Part shown: in pieces, positions 43,757 to 55,065 of the stretch | How positions within the stretch are numbered: the stretch's first letter is position 1 | Layout: each line of letters starts with the position of its first letter | Source of the DNA: Azorinus chamasolen | Lineage: Eukaryota > Mollusca > Bivalvia > Cardiida > Solecurtidae | Length of the DNA: 64,000 nt | Assembly: GCA_963576725.1 (NCBI GenBank) | Contig: OY755241.1 | Coordinates: 77,610,701-77,674,700 of the forward strand | Direction: 5' to 3' | Notes under the pieces: generated by a model | What the model was told of the DNA's origin: nothing | What the model saw: only the letters and a program-made list of their open reading frames with translations | Database searches by the model: none | Program-made: the position numbers and the translations under genes

Positions 43757-43959
43757 CAGTAAATCCTCTCTATAACGGCCAGTAAATTATGTTAATTAGT
43801 TGGTATTTAAGGCAGTTAGCTGCTTAAAGCAAGGTGAAAGTAAAACAGAACGCTCCTATAGGAGCGTTCTGTTTTACTTTCACCTTGCTTTAAGCAGCCA
43901 CCTGGTTTTTGCACAAAATACTTGATGTAATTTAGTGGCCGTTATAGAGAGGTTTACTG
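43757..43959. repeat. MITE family D, near-perfect 203-bp palindrome
   Basis: TA-flanked. CAGTAAATCCTCTCTATAAC to GTTATAGAGAGGTTTACTG. The arms pair almost fully, with inner arm GTGAAAGTAAAACAGAACGC and apex GCTCCTATAGGAGC. It lies 320 bp 3' of the exon at 44279 in the monooxygenase intron. Confidence 0.9.
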
Positions 43960-43984
43960 TACTCTATTTGCAAAAGGCGTTAAA

Positions 43985-44210
43985 GGAGTATGTGTTTTGT
44001 AAAGCATTCCATAATCACACAGAACAGGCCCTCAAGGAACAGTCCGGTCAGGGTGTAATCTGTTTTCAAATGCGTTAAACGATGTATATATATACGAGGT
44101 ATCAAACAGAACAGACCCTCAAGGAACAGTCTGGTCAGGGTGTAATCTGTTTTTCAAATGCATAAAATGACGTATATACGAGGTATCAAACAGAACAGAC
44201 CCGGGTAAGA
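43985..44210 (+). repeat. Tandem duplication, ~80-bp unit
   Basis: ACAGAACAGACCCTCAAGGA / CAGTC(T/C)GGTCAGGGTGTAATC / GAGGTATCAAACAGAACAGA occurs two and a half times. It looks like half of a C hairpin duplicated in tandem. Confidence 0.7.
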
Positions 44211-44278
44211 CTCTTGTTCTGTTTACAAGGGCGTTTTCTGGCGGCTATATCAAGGACAGGGGAAATGTAAATACTTAC

Positions 44279-44442
44279 ATTGTTGTGTTAAGTTCTCTTT
44301 GGGGAAATATGTTATAAAGGAGAAGCACATTTCATCCTGTGTTCCGTCTCCCTGGAAAGTTGTCATCGTCCGGGAGGTGGATTTGAAAGTACAGGTTGTT
44401 ATCAGCTCGTCCCCAGGGTAGACCTTTATACCGTTATTGTGA
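44279..44442 (-). CDS. MOXD1/DBH-like monooxygenase, exon with copper-binding Met
   Basis: A 164-bp exon, acceptor TTTGTCTTTCAG, donor GTAAGT. Reads HNNGIKVYPGDELITTCTF, then GDGTQDEMCFSFITYFPKEN and LTQQ. P-G-D-x-L-I-T-x-C and E-E/D-M-C-x-S-F/Y-x-x-Y-Y/F-P are signature motifs of the second copper domain in DBH/PHM-type enzymes. The Met of D-E-M-C (44328-44330) is the expected CuM ligand. Its first base completes the codon left by the exon at 53774. A 9.3-kb intron with the 49-bp satellite lies upstream. Confidence 0.9.
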
Positions 44443-44484
44443 CTGAAAGACAAACCAATACAATAAATCATATCTATAACCAAC

Positions 44485-44560
44485 ACTAAAGGTGATCTAC
44501 ATATACCGTTAAGGTGGCTGAAGGACAAACCAGTACAATAAAACATCTCTACAGCCAATA
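44485..44560 (-). repeat. Duplicated acceptor/exon-edge copies in intron
   Basis: CCGTTAAGGTGGCTGAAGGACAAACC-type sequence repeats the first bases of the exon at 44442 and its upstream intron (CTGAAAGACAAACCAATACA). Further decayed copies are at about 45878-45925 and 45935-45975. They keep the CAG acceptor shape but not the rest of the exon. Confidence 0.65.
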
Positions 44561-44582
44561 TTAAAGGTGATAATAACAAAAA

Positions 44583-45872
44583 CTAGAACTGTAAGCCAAA
44601 GGCTAACGAATACCCCCCACCTGTCTGCTTGTCAGAACACCTATCATCAATCTGAACATATGTACATACAGAAACATGAAGAGATTTAAAAACAATACAT
44701 GCCCCAACCTAATATATGTAATAAAAATGAAGAATAATTCAGAGAAACAAGACCATTTCATGAGATTTTTGTCAAATCCAAAGTTCTAAAACTAGGTACC
44801 TTTTCAGAAAAACATTAAGTTCAAGGACAATAACTCTGACAAATATTATTCAACCAGACCCATATTTGAACTTAAGCTGTACAACTTCTAGATTAAGCTT
44901 TATTGCAAATATGAAGTTAGTATCTCCAACAACTTCCAAAGAAAGACCAGAAAATTGAAAATTTGACAAAAAATTAAAGTTCAAGGGCCGTAACTCTGGC
45001 AAAAATTATTCAACCAGATTGAGATTGAGAATTAAGCTGTAATTCTTCTAGAGTTAGCTTTATGCCACATATAAAGTTAATATCTGCAACCACTTCAAAA
45101 AAAAGTCTGGAAAATCCCAAATTTGAAGAAAAAAAAATAAAATTCAAGGGCAATAAATTTGGAAATAATTATTCAACAGGGGTGAGATTGTTACATAAGC
45201 TGTAACTTATCTAGATTTAACTTTGTACTAAATATTGAGTTGATATCTCGAGTCACTTCCATAAAAAGTCCAGAAAACCAGAAAACATTGGTAGGGGGCT
45301 AAAAAGGGGAGATAACTCCTGAAGTAGTGGTCCGATCATAACGGAAATATGCGGTGAGATTGTGAATTAAGCTGTAATTCATCTGGAGTTAGCTTTATGC
45401 CAAATATAAAGTTAATATCTGCAACCACTTCCAAAAAAAGTCTGGAAAATCCCAAATTTGAAGAAAAAAAATTAAAGTTCAAGGGCAATAACTCTGGAAA
45501 TAAATATTCAACCGGGCTGAGATTGTTACATAAGCTGTAACTTATCTAGATGTAGCTTTGTACTAAATATTGAGTTGATATCTCGAGTGACATCCATAAA
45601 AAGTCCAGAAAACCAGAAAACATTGGTAGGGGACTAAAAAGGGGAGACAACTCCTGAAGTAGTGGTCCGATCATAACGGAAATATGCGGTGCACAGGTTT
45701 ATATGGTCATATGGCTATATATGAACTTTCAACAAAATTGAAACAAAACTGTAGAAGAAGAAGGCCGGACAAAATTGTGTCCACGGACGGACAGACGGAC
45801 GGACGGACAGACGGACAGACGGACAACCTGATTCCAGTATACCCCCCCCAAACTTCGTTGTGGGGGGTATAA
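44583..45872 (-). mobile_element. Helitron-like element with ~400-bp tandem core and ACGG microsatellite
   Basis: The plus-strand start ACTAGAACTGTAAGCCAAAG equals, on the minus strand, a hairpin followed by CTAG and T. The core has repeated units (CAAATATAAAGTTAATATCT, GATATCTCGAGT, AGAAAACATTGGTAGGGG) at about 45050-45340 and 45390-45690. The far end has CCACGGACGGACAGACGGAC and a hairpin TATACCCCCCCC ... GGGGGGTATA. The layout of tandem core plus ACGG microsatellite is like bivalve pearl elements. Confidence 0.6.
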
Positions 45873-45965
45873 TAATTATACCGTTAAAGTAGCTGATGGA
45901 CAAACCAGTACAACCGCTTTAATGTATACATCATACTGTTTTGATGATAGCAGGACAAATAGGTA

Positions 45966-46315
45966 CAATGAAATCTCCCTATAACGGTCACTTGAAAATT
46001 GGCTAAACTTTTCAGACAGGTGGAAGCTTTATTTAATTAATGAATATTCATAAAGAAATGAACTCTAGTATAAATATTGTATAATGTTAAAACCTAGGTT
46101 ATAGTTAAACTGCAGTAAATGTTCGATTATTCGAACACTGCAATACGTATAATTATCGATCTTTAAGACAGGTGGCAGCTTAATGCAGGTGAAAGTCATG
46201 CAGAGAACACCTCTAGGAACTTTCCGCATGACTTTCACCATGCATTCAGCAGCCACCTACCTAAAAGGGTCTAAATTCTTTTACACATTCTTTTCGAATA
46301 GTCGGGGTTTTACTT
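45966..46315. repeat. MITE family D, diverged, with internal insert
   Basis: CAATGAAATCTCCCTATAAC left end and TCGGGGTTTTACTTA right end. The inner hairpin is GGTGGCAGCTTAATGCAGG ... CACCTCTAGGAACTTTCCGC. It lies immediately before the large satellite. Confidence 0.55.
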
Positions 46316-46380
46316 ATTTCAAAGCGATAACTGAAACTAGTCAAATTCGTGATCTTGTAAAAACATGGCAGCTTAATACA

Positions 46381-49300
46381 GAATGGAATTTATACAGACT
46401 GATCCCAAAGGAGTGTTCTCTATAATATAGAATGGAATTTATGCAGACTGATCCCAAAGGAGTGTTCTCTATAATATAGAATGGAATTTATACAGACTGA
46501 TCCCAAAGGGGTGTTCTCTATAATATAGAATGGAATTTATACAGACTGATCCCTAAGGAGTATTCACTATAATACAGAATGGAATTTATACAGACTGATC
46601 CCAAAGGGGTGTTCTCTATAATATAGAATGGAATTTATACAGACTGATCCCAAAGGGGTGTTCTCTATAATATAGAATGGAATTTATACAGACTGATCCC
46701 TAAGGAGTATTCACTATAATACAGAATGGAATTTATACAGACTGATCCCAAAGGAGTGTTCTCTATAATATAGAATGGAATTTATACAGACTGATCCCTA
46801 AGGAGTGTTCACTATAATATAGAATGGAATTTATACAGACTGATCCCAAAGGAGTGTTCACTATAATATAGAATGGAATTTATACAGACTGATCCCTAAG
46901 GAGTGTTCACTATAATATAGAATGGAATTTATACAGACTGATCCCAAAGGAGTGTTCTCTATAATATAGAATGGAATTTATACAGACTGATCCCTAAGGA
47001 GTGTTCACTATAATATAGAATGGAATTTATACAGACTGATCCCTAAGGAGTGTTCTCTATAATATAGAATGGAATTTATACAGACTGATCCCAAAGGAGT
47101 GTTCACTATTATATAGAATGGAATGTATACAGACTGATCCCTAAGGAGTGTTCACTATTATATAGAATGGAATGTATACAGACTGATCCCTAAGGAGTGT
47201 TCACTATTATATAGAATGGAATGTATACAGACTGATCCCTAAGGAGTGTTCTCTATAATATAGAATGGAATTTATACAGACTGATCCGTAAGGAGTGTTC
47301 TCTATAATATAGAATGGAATTTATACAGACTGATCCCAAAGGAGTATTCACTATAATATAGAATGGAATTTATACAGACTGATCCCAAAGGAGTATTCAC
47401 TATAATATAGAATGGAATTCATACAGACTGATCCCCAAGGAGTGTTCTCTATAATATAGAATGGAATTTATACAGACTGATCCCTAAGGAGTGTTCTCTA
47501 TAATATAGAATGGAATTTATACAGACTGATCCCAAAGGAGTGTTCTCTATAATATAGAATGGAATTTATACAGACTGATCCCAAAGGAGTGTTTACTATA
47601 ATATAGAATGGAATGTATACAGACTGATCCCTAAGGAGTGTTCTCTATAATATAGAATGGAATTCATACAGACTGATCCCTAAGGACTGTTCTCTATAAT
47701 ATAGAATGGAATTTATACAGACTGATCCCAAAGGAGTGTTCTCTATAATATAGAATGGAATGTATACAGACTGATCCCTAAGGAGTGTTCTCTATAATAT
47801 AGAATGGAATTTATACAGACTGATCCCAAAGGAGTGTTCACTATAATATAGAATGGAATTTATACAGACTGATCCCCAAGGAGTGTTCACTATAATATAG
47901 AATGGAATTTATACAGACTGATCCCTAGGGAGTGTTCTCTATAATATAGAATGGAATGTATACAGACTGATCCCTAAGGAGTGTTCTCTATAATATAGAA
48001 TGGAATTTATACAGACTGATCCCCAAGGAGTGTTCACTATAATATAGAATGGAATGTATACAGACTGATCCCTAAGGACTGTTCTCTATAATATAGAATG
48101 GAATTCATACAGACTGATCCCTAAGGAGTGTTCTCTATAATATAGAATGGAATTTATACAGACTGATCCCTAAGGAGTGTTCTCTATAATATAGAATGGA
48201 ATTTATACAGACTGATCCCTAAGGAGTATTCACTATAATACAGAATGGAATTTATACAGACTGATCCCTAAGGAATGTTCTCTATAATATAGAATGGAAT
48301 TTATACAGACTGATCCCTAAGGAGTATTCACTATAATATAGAATGGAATTTATACAGACTGATCCCCAAGGAGTGTTCTCTATAATATAGAATGGAATTT
48401 ATACAGACTGATCCCTAAGGACTGTTCTCTATAATATAGAATGGAATTTATACAGACTGATCCCTAAGGAGTGTTCTCTATAATATAGAATGGAATGTAT
48501 ACAGACTGATCCCAAAGGGGTGTTCTCTATAATATAGAATGGAATGTATACAGACTGATCCCAAAGGAGTGTTCTCTATAATATAGAATGGAATTTATAC
48601 AGACTGATCCCCAAGGAGTGTTCACTATAATATAGAATGGAATTTATACAGACTGATCCCTAAGGAATGTTCTCTATAATATAGAATGGAATTTATACAG
48701 ACTGATCCCTAAGGAGTATTCACTATAATATAGAATGGAATTTATACAGACTGATCCCCAAGGAGTGTTCTCTATAATATAGAATGGAATTTATACAGAC
48801 TGATCCCCAAGGAGTGTTCTCTATAATATAGAATGGAATTTATACAGACTGATCCCTAAGGAGTGTTCTCTATAATATAGAATGGAATTTATACAGACTG
48901 ATCCCAAAGGACTGTTCTCTATAATATAGAATGGAATTTATACAGACTGATCCCAAAGGACTGTTCTCTATAATATAGAATGGAATTTATACAGACTGAT
49001 CCCTAAGGACTGTTCTCTATAATATAGAATGGAATTTATACAGACTGATCCCTAAGGACTGTTCTCTATAATATAGAATGGAATTTATACAGACTGATCC
49101 CTAAGGAGTGTTCTCTATAATATAGAATGGAATTTATACAGACTGATCCCAAAGGACTGTTCTCTATAATATAGAATGGAATTTATACAGACTGATCCCT
49201 AAGGAGTGTTCTCTATAATATAGAATGGAATTTATACAGACTGATCCCAAAGGAGTGTTTACTATAATATAGAATGGAATTTATACAGACTGATCCCTAA

Positions 49301-51870
49301 GGAGTGTTCACTATAATGTAGAATGGAATTTATACAGACTGATCCCTAAGGAGTGTTCTCTATAATATAGAATGGAATTTATACAGACTGATCCCTAAGG
49401 AGTGTTCACTATAATACAGAATGGAATTTATACAGACTGATCCCAAAGGAGTGTTCTCTATAATATAGAATGGAATTTATACAGACTGATCCCTAAGGAG
49501 TGTTCTCTATAATATAGAATGGAATTTATACAGACTGATCCCTAAGGACTGTTCTCTATAATATAGAATGGAATTCATACAGACTGATCCCCAAGGAGTG
49601 TTCTCTATAATATAGAATGGAATTTATACAGACTGATCCCTAAGGAGTGTTCTCTATAATATAGAATGGAATTTATACAGACTGATCCCAAAGGAGTGTT
49701 CTCTATAATATAGAATGGAATTTATACAGACTGATCCCAAAGGAGTGTTCTCTATAATATAGAATGGAATTTATACAGACTGATCCCCAAGGAGTGTTCT
49801 CTATAATATAGAATGGAATTTATACAGACTGATCCCTAAGGACTGTTCTCTATAATATAGAATGGAATTCATACAGACTGATCCCAAAGGAGTGTTCTCT
49901 ATAATATAGAATGGAATTTATACAGACTGATCCCAAAGGAGTGTTCTCTATAATATAGAATGGAATTCATACAGACTGATCCCCAAGGAGTGTTCTCTAT
50001 AATATAGAATGGAATTTATACAGACTGATCCCTAAGGAGTGTTCTCTATAATATAGAATGGAATTTATACAGACTGATCCCTAAGGACTGTTCTCTATAA
50101 TATAGAATGGAATTCATACAGACTGATCCCAAAGGAGTGTTCTCTATAATATAGAATGGAATTTATACAGACTGATCCCAAAGGAGTGTTTTCTATAATA
50201 TAGAATGGAATGTATACAGACTGATCCCTAAGGAGTGTTCACTATAATATAGAATGGAATTTGTACAGACTGATCCGTAAGGAGTGTTCTCTATAATATA
50301 GAATGGAATTTATACAGACTGATCCCAAAGGAGTATTCACTATAATATAGAATGGAATTTATACAGACTGATCCCTAAGGAGTGTTCACTATAATACAGA
50401 ATGGAATTTATACAGACTGATCCCAAAGGAGTATTCACTATAATACAGAATGGAATTCATACAGACTGATCCCAAAGGAGTGTTCACTATAATATAGAAT
50501 GGAATTTATACAGACTGATCCCAAAGGAGTGTTCTCTTTAATATAGAATGGAATTTATACAGACTGATCCCTAGGGAGTGTTCTCTATAATATAGAATGG
50601 AATTTATACAGACTGATCCCTAAGGACTGTTCTCTATAATATAGAATGGAATTTATACAGACTGATCCCTAGGGAGTGTTCTCTATAATATAGAATGGAA
50701 TTTATACAGACTGATCCCTAAGGAGTGTTCACTATAATATAGAATGGAATGTATACAGACTGATCCCAAAGGAGTGTTCTCTATAATATAGAATGGAATG
50801 TATACAGACTGATCCCAAAGGAGTGTTCTCTATAATATAGAATGGAATTTATACAGACTGATCCCTAAGGAGTGTTCTCTATAATATAGAATGGAATTTA
50901 TACAGACTGGTCCCTAAGGAGTGTTCACTATAATATAGAATGGAATTTATACAGACTGATCCCCAAGGAGTGTTCTCTATAATATAGAATGGAATTTATA
51001 CAGACTGATCCCTAAGGAGTGTTCTCTATAATATAGAATGGAATTTATACAGACTGGTCCCTAAGGAGTGTTCACTATAATATAGAATGGAATTTATACA
51101 GACTGATCCCCAAGGAGTGTTCTCTATAATATAGAATGGAATTTATACAGACTGATCCCCAAGGAGTGTTCTCTATAATACAGAATGGAATTTATACAGA
51201 CTGATCCCTAAGGAGTGTTCTCTATAATATAGAATGGAATTTATACAGACTGATCCCTAAGGAGTATTCACTATAATACAGAATGGAATTTATACAGACT
51301 GATCCCTAAGGAATGTTCTCTATAATATAGAATGGAATTTATACAGACTGATCCCTAAGGAGTGTTCACTATAATATAGAATGGAATGTATACAGACTGA
51401 TCCCAAAGGAGTGTTCTCTATAATATAGAATGGAATGTATACAGACTGATCCCAAAGGAGTGTTCTCTATAATATAGAATGGAATGTATACAGACTGATC
51501 CCAAAGGAGTGTTCTCTATAATATAGAATGGAATTTATACAGACTGATCCCTAAGGAGTGTTCTCTATAATATAGAATGGAATTTATACAGACTGATCCC
51601 CAAGGAGTGTTCTCTATAATATAGAATGGAATGTATACAGACTGATCCCTAAGGAGTATTCACTATAATACAGAATGGAATTTATACAGACTGATCCCTA
51701 GGGAGTGTTCTCTATAATATAGAATGGAATTTATACAGACTGATCCCAAAGGAGTGTTCTCTATAATATAGAATGGAATTTATACAGACTGATCCCCAAG
51801 GAGTGTTCTCTATAATATAGAATGGAATTTATACAGACTGATCCCCAAGGAGTGTTCTCTATAATATAGA
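46381..51870 (+). repeat. 49-bp satellite array, about 112 units
   Basis: Period exactly 49 bp: GAATGGAATTTATACAGACT, GATCCCTAAGGAGTGTTCTC, TATAATATA. About 5.5 kb with very few indels. Variants cluster at a few positions: CCCAAAG/CCCTAAG/CCCCAAG, GAATTTATA/GAATGTATA/GAATTCATA, GAGTGTTCTC/GAGTGTTCAC/GAGTATTCAC/GACTGTTCTC. The first unit is preceded by CATGGCAGCTTAATACA and the last is followed by ATCTGTCTCAAGCGACC, both like MITE D arms. It lies in the intron between monooxygenase exons 53774 and 44442. Confidence 0.97.
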
Positions 51871-52010
51871 ATCTGTCTCAAGCGACCATCAAAAAGATGA
51901 CTGATTTTGAGTCTGCAAGGCAAGTGGTAGCTTTTTAAGACCCACTTGTTCAATAAATGGCCGCTTTGAGTTCTTTGAACTTTTATCCTGCATTAGGCAA
52001 CTGCCTGCTT
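51871..52010. repeat. MITE D right-part remnant flanking the satellite
   Basis: CTGTCTCAAGCGACC, GGCAAGTGGTAGCTTTTTAA and CCTGCATTAGGCAACTGCCT match D-family arms (compare 14570-14772). Confidence 0.6.
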
Positions 52011-52680
52011 CTAAAAACATACTTTTGTGGAATTTCAGAAAAGCTATAAGTGAGTTACTTTCTCTGTTTGCATCATGGATTAAGGGGCCAACTGTTATTA
52101 CAGACTATGTGCTTATTGATAAGCAGTTATCCAAATAAGAAGAGTATTTCAGTCTTCACCAAATCGGTGTGCCCACTCAGTTGAATCATTTATTATTGGT
52201 AAAGATGGAGGAAATGAACAAAACAATTGTTGCCAAATGTTTATCTTACATCTCGTGTTACATGGGAGTAATGATTAACCCACAACCTAATGAATATTCA
52301 TATCACAAATAATGTTATCATGAATATTAATTAACATTTTGTATCATGACAGAAACTAAAGAATTTCAGAATTTAATGTCCAGCTAAGATGCGAAAATTA
52401 AAACATTGTCTGGAAATAATTTATTTGTTTCTAAATCGAACCCTATAGTGTGACCACTCTTTACAATCACGTCGAAAAGACGACTCTAAAGAGTGGTCCT
52501 ACTATTGGGTTTTGCGGGGAAATAAAGAATTAGTGTTTAAGTACGCTCATTTTATTTGTAACTATGGTTAAGTGCTCACTATATATAGAGCGGTTAGAAA
52601 ATGCATGATAAGGTTACATGTTGTGACTCATTCTAAAGACATTTTGTTGGTGCCACCCTACATTAATACCAAATCCGCTT
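52010..52680. other. Intron sequence with a short inverted repeat
   Basis: An inverted pair TTTCTAAATCGAACCCTATA ... TACTATTGGGTTTTGCGGGG at 52430-52525 has CGTCGAAAAGACGACTC at its centre. A similar pair, ACAAATCCTATTGTGTGACC / AGGATTTGGTGG, is at 42950-43000. No exon. Confidence 0.4.
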
Positions 52681-52681
52681 A

Positions 52682-52860
52682 GAGTAAAACCCCTCTAAAC
52701 CAGACGCGGAAATTAACATCAAAAGCGGTCTATTAAGCCAGTGGAAGCTTAATGCAGGTAGAAAGTCACACAGAATGCTACCAAAGGAGCTTTTAGCTGT
52801 GTGACGTTCACCTCGCATAAAGCTGCCGCCTGGCTAAAAAGATCTAAATTGTTCCTTAAT
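52682..52860. repeat. MITE family D copy
   Basis: GAGTAAAACCCCTCTAAACC left end. Inner arms GAAGCTTAATGCAGGTAGAA and AAGCTGCCGCCTGG, with a partial apex GCTACCAAAGGAGC. A run of about 15 G follows at 52875. Confidence 0.65.
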
Positions 52861-53167
52861 AAAATTCAGGTTTTGAGGGGGGGGGGGGGGGCGTTCTTTT
52901 TGGTGACGGTTGTATCAACATGCATGAATATACAAGTGCCTTTAACTGAGTATCTAATAGACACGCAGTTTTACCCATTTATAAAGTAGATCCATTTCAG
53001 ACCAAGAATATACGACTCCTGGTTTAGCCCATATCTCACTATCCGTCACGTGACTCACACTTACAAACAACTGGGATCCAGATGAGGAAACTTGATCAAA
53101 TGGAAAGTAGTCAAACTTGCACCAGATCCAAATCTGAACAGACATTATTTTAACAGCGGGGTAAGGG

Positions 53168-53382
53168 TTAGCCCTTTCCTTCATATAGACGCACCTACTA
53201 GACCCAGATCAGACGGCTCCTATTTTATATTCTGTTTGCTTATGACATCACGTAAACATTATACATGTTCTACAGATTTTTGTCAAAAAGTCAAATCCCT
53301 TTAACATTTAAAATATAAAATTTCAGCTAATAAATATTCACGTTGTTATCATTTCTTCCATGAATATTGAATAGGTAGAGGA
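53168..53382. repeat. MITE family C, hairpin half lost
   Basis: TTAGCCCTTTCCTTCATA left end. CTAGACCCAGATCAGACGGC is followed at once by ATTCTGTTTGC. The body includes AATAAATATTCACGTTG. Confidence 0.65.
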
Positions 53383-53531
53383 TGAACTTCACCTTTATCG
53401 GACGTGTTAGAATATTGGAAAATAATCAGATTCCAATCTCTTGAACGACCACACCACTTCAAAGTTCTCTCTACTGAAGACGTCAGTAAAACGTTCAGCA
53501 GATCGGATGGTAGTTTTCAGTATGAGAACTG

Positions 53532-53742
53532 TTAACCCTTTTCACCATAAATACGCCCTTACTTCGCCTATGCAAACAGAGTTGGCCCAGATCAGACGGC
53601 TCCTGGCGGTCTGCTCTGTTTGGTTGTGGAATAATATAGATCTGATTGTAGAGTTTCTGTTTCGTGTTATTTAGCAATTATGAACAATAATCTAATTAAT
53701 AGTCATTATTTCTGATTTGAATATTCACGGAGTAAAGGTTAA
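53532..53742. repeat. MITE family C next to an exon
   Basis: TTAACCCTTTTCACCATA to ACGGAGTAAAGGTTAA. The hairpin is shortened (GACGGCTCCTGGCGGTCTGC). Its right end is 31 bp from the donor end of the exon at 53774. Confidence 0.75.
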
Positions 53743-53773
53743 AGAGGTGCTGCTGTATAAGTGTTTTATATAC

Positions 53774-53873
53774 GCACGCGTGTATGACGGGCTGTCATAG
53801 CTGTAACTCTCATCCGTGCCAATGTACAGTTTACTGGTGTCTCTTCGGTGTAATTCTGTTACCTGCGCTTTGC
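53774..53873 (-). CDS. MOXD1/DBH-like monooxygenase, 100-bp exon after the H-x-H motif
   Basis: Acceptor TTTTTTTTCAG, donor GTATAT. With one base from the exon at 54178 it reads GKAQVTELHRRDTSKLYIGT, then DESYSYDSPSYTRA. This fits the DBH/PHM stretch after H-x-H: G-R/K-x-V-x-x-x-x-x-R ... D-x-x-Y-x-x-x-x-Q. A nearby donor GTGCGT would break the frame. Only the GTATAT donor keeps phase with the exon at 44442, giving T-R-A-H-N-N-G-I-K. Confidence 0.85.
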
Positions 53874-54177
53874 CTGAAAAAAAAATAAAATAAAAATTAT
53901 ACAGTAGTCTCGCTACCACAATATAAATCAACATAGGAATATGTAAAAACATATTACATGAAAATTCATGGCGGAAAGTGTTAAGTAAACACCTGCTTTT
54001 GAGTCTATATGGACGTTTGTCTGTGCCCGGAACAGTGCAATTTGTTCTTTGAACGGTACCCCCGCCTCGTCCGGTCCCCGCCCCTATAGACTATAGATAT
54101 AGATAAAAATAAATAGCTTGACATCGCGGTGTGTCTGAAGTGTTAAACGTAAAACTCCCGATACAAATTTTTTTTAC

Positions 54178-54421
54178 CTAGGTAATGCATGTGGTTAAAT
54201 ACGGAGGTGATGGTGATGTCATCTTGGATATATCTTTCGGTGCATCTACTCTCGCACACGCCAATTTCAACATGTTCTTCCTTTCCTGGTGGGATCATCA
54301 TTTGCATCTGTCCAATCGTCATCACGCCAGCGTTGTAGGGGCGGAGCTTGGGCGTGGCGTAAAATGTCATTCCCGAACTATCTACATGGTTTGGTATTTC
54401 AGCGGGATTGTTCCAATGAAA
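54178..54421 (-). CDS. MOXD1/DBH-like monooxygenase, exon with CuH His and CuM H-x-H
   Basis: A 244-bp exon, acceptor TTTTTAAG, donor GTAAAA. Reads FHWNNPAEIPNHVDSSGMTF, then PYNAGVMTIGQMQMMIPP, CESRCTERY, and FNHMHYLG. H-W/Y-N-N-P (His at 54416-54418) is the third CuH ligand region joining the two copper domains. D-S-S-G-x-x-x-Y, A-G-x-M, I-P-P and C-x-x-x-C-T are conserved in the family. H-M-H (54191-54193 and 54185-54187) supplies the two CuM histidines. The enzyme class hydroxylates an organic substrate using ascorbate, O2 and copper in the secretory pathway. Confidence 0.92.
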
Positions 54422-54559
54422 CTTAAAAATAAAAGCACAAAACAGCTGTTTAATAACACAACCCAAAGACCTATGATAAAATAAAACATGCTTTATCATA
54501 GGTCTTTGCACAACCATAAGATTTCTACGAAAGACCGATGGTGACTTCACACGTCACAC

Positions 54560-54662
54560 TTCGAAAATCACATATAGGAGCAAATGCTTTATTTATCATA
54601 ATGGTTTCAGAGTGTAACTTTTACAGAGGCGTGAAAAGGCGTCTATAGTAGGGAACGCGTTA
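54560..54662. repeat. MITE family B, left half lost
   Basis: Starts in the apex (GGAGCAAATGCTTTATTTAT) and runs to AGTAGGGAACGCGTTAA. Confidence 0.7.
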
Positions 54663-54664
54663 AG

Positions 54665-54836
54665 GGAACATCTAAAATGAATCTAAGTATGGATTTGTAA
54701 GGCAGGCGGTTGCTTAATGCGGGTCAAGTGTAATGCGGAAAGCTTTCTGCATTACTTTTACCATGCATTAAGCTCCCACCTGTTTTTACGACTCCTTTGG
54801 TCAATAAATGAATGACCATTTAGGACAGGTTCTACT
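54665..54836. repeat. MITE family D, left end eroded
   Basis: Inner arms GGCAGGCGGTTGCTTAATGC and GCATTAAGCTCCCACCTG. The apex is shortened to GGAAAGCTTTCTGC. The right end GACAGGTTCTACTG is followed by TA. Confidence 0.7.
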
Positions 54837-54984
54837 GTATATACATCTGATTCTACAGCTTCTGCCGTGACATTATGTACAGTAGTTAAACTTTAGCCTG
54901 CTGAGCAAATTATTTTTGCAGATTTTTTCACCTATTACTTTTTTCGAAATTCAAGCTATATAATCAATTTGTCTACCAACGTGT

Positions 54985-55060
54985 AATCAGGGTGTCAAAC
55001 AGTTTGGATCCTGATGAGACGCCTAGTTACTCGACGTCTCATCTGGATTCAAACTGTATG
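54985..55060. repeat. Hairpin with GACG(C/T)C arms
   Basis: GTCAAACAGTTTGGATCCTG...CAAACTG and GAGACGCCTAGTTACTCGAC GTCTC form an imperfect hairpin. Related sequence occurs near 23865-23925 (CAAACAGTTTGGATCCAGG), 36840-36880 and 56575-56635. Confidence 0.6.
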
Positions 55061-55065
55061 CATAG

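Noticed and set aside
46381..51870. CRISPR-like array of direct repeats
   Set aside because: Units are contiguous with no unique spacers, the host is a eukaryote, and there are no cas genes. It is a satellite.
53725..53952. 75-codon minus-strand frame taken as one exon
   Set aside because: Only the part 53774-53873 is exon by splice sites and phase; the rest is intron read-through.
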